A stretch of 64,000 nt of DNA from a bacterium (GTDB lineage: Bacteria > Bacillota > Bacilli > Lactobacillales > Streptococcaceae): positions 62,001 through 126,000 of the forward strand of contig CAJNBP010000006.1 of NCBI GenBank assembly GCA_905221035.1, given 5' to 3'. Position numbers and translations under genes: made by a program. This document shows positions 62,843-64,000 of the stretch, piece by piece (position 1 is the first letter of the stretch; every line of letters begins with the position of its first letter). The notes beneath the pieces are model-generated. The model ran no database searches. It saw only the letters and a program-made list of their open reading frames with translations, and was not told where the DNA came from.

Positions 62843-64000
62843 TTATTGAATGTGGTTAGCTAAATCTTCCTGAGCTTTTTTATTTGACTCAGCTTTTTCT
62901 TTTAGCCACTTTTCATAGAGTTCTTGGTACTGTTTAGCAGTTACTGGCTCTTTTTGCAATTCAACATATTTATAGTTGTCTGCATCTCCTTTGTGTCCAA
63001 CGAATGAGAATGGGCCTGTAAACGGTACAGTCTTGCGGAAGATTGGGTTGGCTCCACCACTTTGAACTGGTAGGAACAAGGCGCTATCTGTCAACCAAGC
63101 TTGGGCTTCAGCATATTTTTCATAGCGAGCCTGAGTATCAGTGATTTCAGCGTCGGCCTGATCCAAGAGTTTCTTGTAGTCAGAAAGACCAATCTTGTCC
63201 TTGACTTCCTTGTCTTTTCCTTCAGACAAGCCCATATTTTTCAACTGAGAACCTGTCTCTGGATCTAGAATCGCTAGGTAAGTCTTAGGATCTGAGTAGT
63301 CTCCACCCCATCCTGAGATGTCGATGTCATAGTCTTTTTGTTCTGCTGTATTTGCGAAATAGGTTGCCTGATCTTTTTCGTCTGGAGAAAGTTGGATAAC
63401 ATCGATAACTACATTATCCTTACCAAGAGTTTCTTCCACTGTTTGCTTGAAAGATCCAGCCTGTTGCACATCTAGCTTAGCAGTCTGGTCAACTGGCATA
63501 TCCAAATGAATTGGGAAGGTTACTCCCTGTGCTTGCAGGCTTTCTTTGGCCTTCGCAAATTTCTCTTTGGCCTTGTCAGGGTTCAAGAAGGCTTGCTTAC
63601 CATCGTTTAGGTTGATATTTGCCCAATCTTTACCGTAGTTGACAATTTTTTCATTGACAATATCACCAAAGTTCTTATCACCAACTTGGACAAAGTTACT
63701 TGGTGTAACCGTGTTACGCAAGATACGGTCTGCTCCATCTTCACCATTTGTCTGCGCTGCATAAGCATGACGGTCAAAGGCAAAGTTGATAGCCTGACGG
63801 AAATCTTTATTCTGCATAGCTGCGCGTGCATCTGTCTTTTCCTTATCAGACTGTTTCATAGTCTGCTTGTAGCTTTGGCGATTGACGTTGAAAAGATAGT
63901 AGAAGGTAACTGAGTTTTGTGGTGTATAGGTAATCTTGTCCTCATTTCCCTTTTTGAGTTCAGCAAAGACTGAACTTGTTGGGAAAATACGACCATCTGT
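62843..64000 (-). CDS. AliA/AliB-type oligopeptide-binding protein, C-terminal part
   Basis: About 385 codons of an SBP_bac_5 protein whose start lies beyond the window edge. In frame at the edge it reads TDGRIFPTSSVFAELKKGNE. NKDFRQAINFAFDRHAYAAQ, IDISGWGGDYSDPKTYL and the C-terminal ESNKKAQEDLANHIQ resemble AmiA (NKEFRQALNFAVDRSSY at the same place). It probably feeds the AmiCDEF channel. AliA and AliB cannot be told apart from this fragment. Confidence 0.85.
   Translation of the reverse strand, partial: TDGRIFPTSSVFAELKKGNEDKITYTPQNSVTFYYLFNVNRQSYKQTMKQSDKEKTDARAAMQNKDFRQAINFAFDRHAYAAQTNGEDGADRILRNTVTPSNFVQVGDKNFGDIVNEKIVNYGKDWANINLNDGKQAFLNPDKAKEKFAKAKESLQAQGVTFPIHLDMPVDQTAKLDVQQAGSFKQTVEETLGKDNVVIDVIQLSPDEKDQATYFANTAEQKDYDIDISGWGGDYSDPKTYLAILDPETGSQLKNMGLSEGKDKEVKDKIGLSDYKKLLDQADAEITDTQARYEKYAEAQAWLTDSALFLPVQSGGANPIFRKTVPFTGPFSFVGHKGDADNYKYVELQKEPVTAKQYQELYEKWLKEKAESNKKAQEDLANHIQ

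Overview
The window is chromosomal DNA from a Mitis-group streptococcus (Streptococcus mitis, S. oralis or S. pneumoniae type). Support comes from the low-GC sequence, the amiACDEF locus, the endA-epuA-murA block, the run lysA-purR-yhaM-rmuC-thiN-rpe-rsgA-ksgA (gene order remembered from S. pneumoniae), two BOX elements carrying the BOX-A1R primer motif, many extended -10 promoters (TGnTATAAT), and a YSIRK/LPXTG surface protein. Almost all genes lie on the minus strand. Exceptions are a tRNA-Cys, acyP, yidC2 and a kimA-like transporter.

Layout. 1-3.0 kb: housekeeping genes (CBS protein, YfcE-like phosphoesterase, RdgB-like pyrophosphatase, murI, yneF). 3.1-10.9 kb: an accessory segment. It is bounded on one side by a broken GH13 glucosidase tail and a dyad-rich MITE-like stretch, and on the other by another decayed gene tail. 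Inside is a seven-gene operon: glutamine-amidotransferase-type gamma-glutamyl hydrolase, APC transporter, RidA, cystathionine-type PLP lyase, PepV-type dipeptidase, YheO/DauR-type regulator and YicG-type membrane protein. Its promoter carries a perfect 52-bp palindrome over the -35 box. A coherent but untested reading is uptake and breakdown of gamma-glutamyl/cysteinyl peptides. 10.9-13.8 kb: an ABC importer of the ABC_sub_bind type behind a leader with an intrinsic terminator and a small reading frame. 14-20.5 kb: the Ami oligopeptide permease.

20.6-31.2 kb: tRNA-Cys, a CNNM/CorC protein, endA-epuA-murA, a YwzB-like protein, SepM-type protease, coaD, rsmD, asnA, a BI-1 protein, a TrmH-type methyltransferase, acyP and yidC2. 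Three genes here have an extended -10 box six or seven bases before the start codon, which suggests leaderless mRNAs. 31.2-35.3 kb: an ABC transporter of the lantibiotic-immunity type (ATPase plus two permeases) with its own two-component system. 35.4-44.2 kb: BOX element, pflA, lysA, purR (with a second BOX in its probable 5' leader), yhaM, rmuC, thiN, rpe, rsgA and ksgA.

44.3-49.7 kb: the most interesting region. A ComR/Rgg-type regulator is followed by a 15-codon hydrophobic peptide gene ending in a Trp-Trp motif, a secreted 159-residue bacteriocin-like protein, a 55-residue two-helix membrane protein (possible immunity) and a three-gene bacteriocin-type ABC transporter operon. A 148-bp module (terminator, then palindromic operator, then promoter) occurs twice. 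One copy precedes the peptide gene and the other precedes the transporter operon. The operators carry a compensating base-pair change and sit at the same distance from the promoter in both copies, which argues for one peptide-responsive regulon.

49.8-52.5 kb: rnmV and tatD, separated by an AT-rich PIN-like nuclease gene that looks inserted. 52.8-60.5 kb: a 2577-residue LPXTG adhesin. Its promoter has nine Gs between the -35 and -10 boxes, a likely phase-variation switch. 60.9-64 kb: a KimA-like transporter and the C-terminal part of an AliA/AliB-type oligopeptide-binding lipoprotein that runs off the window.
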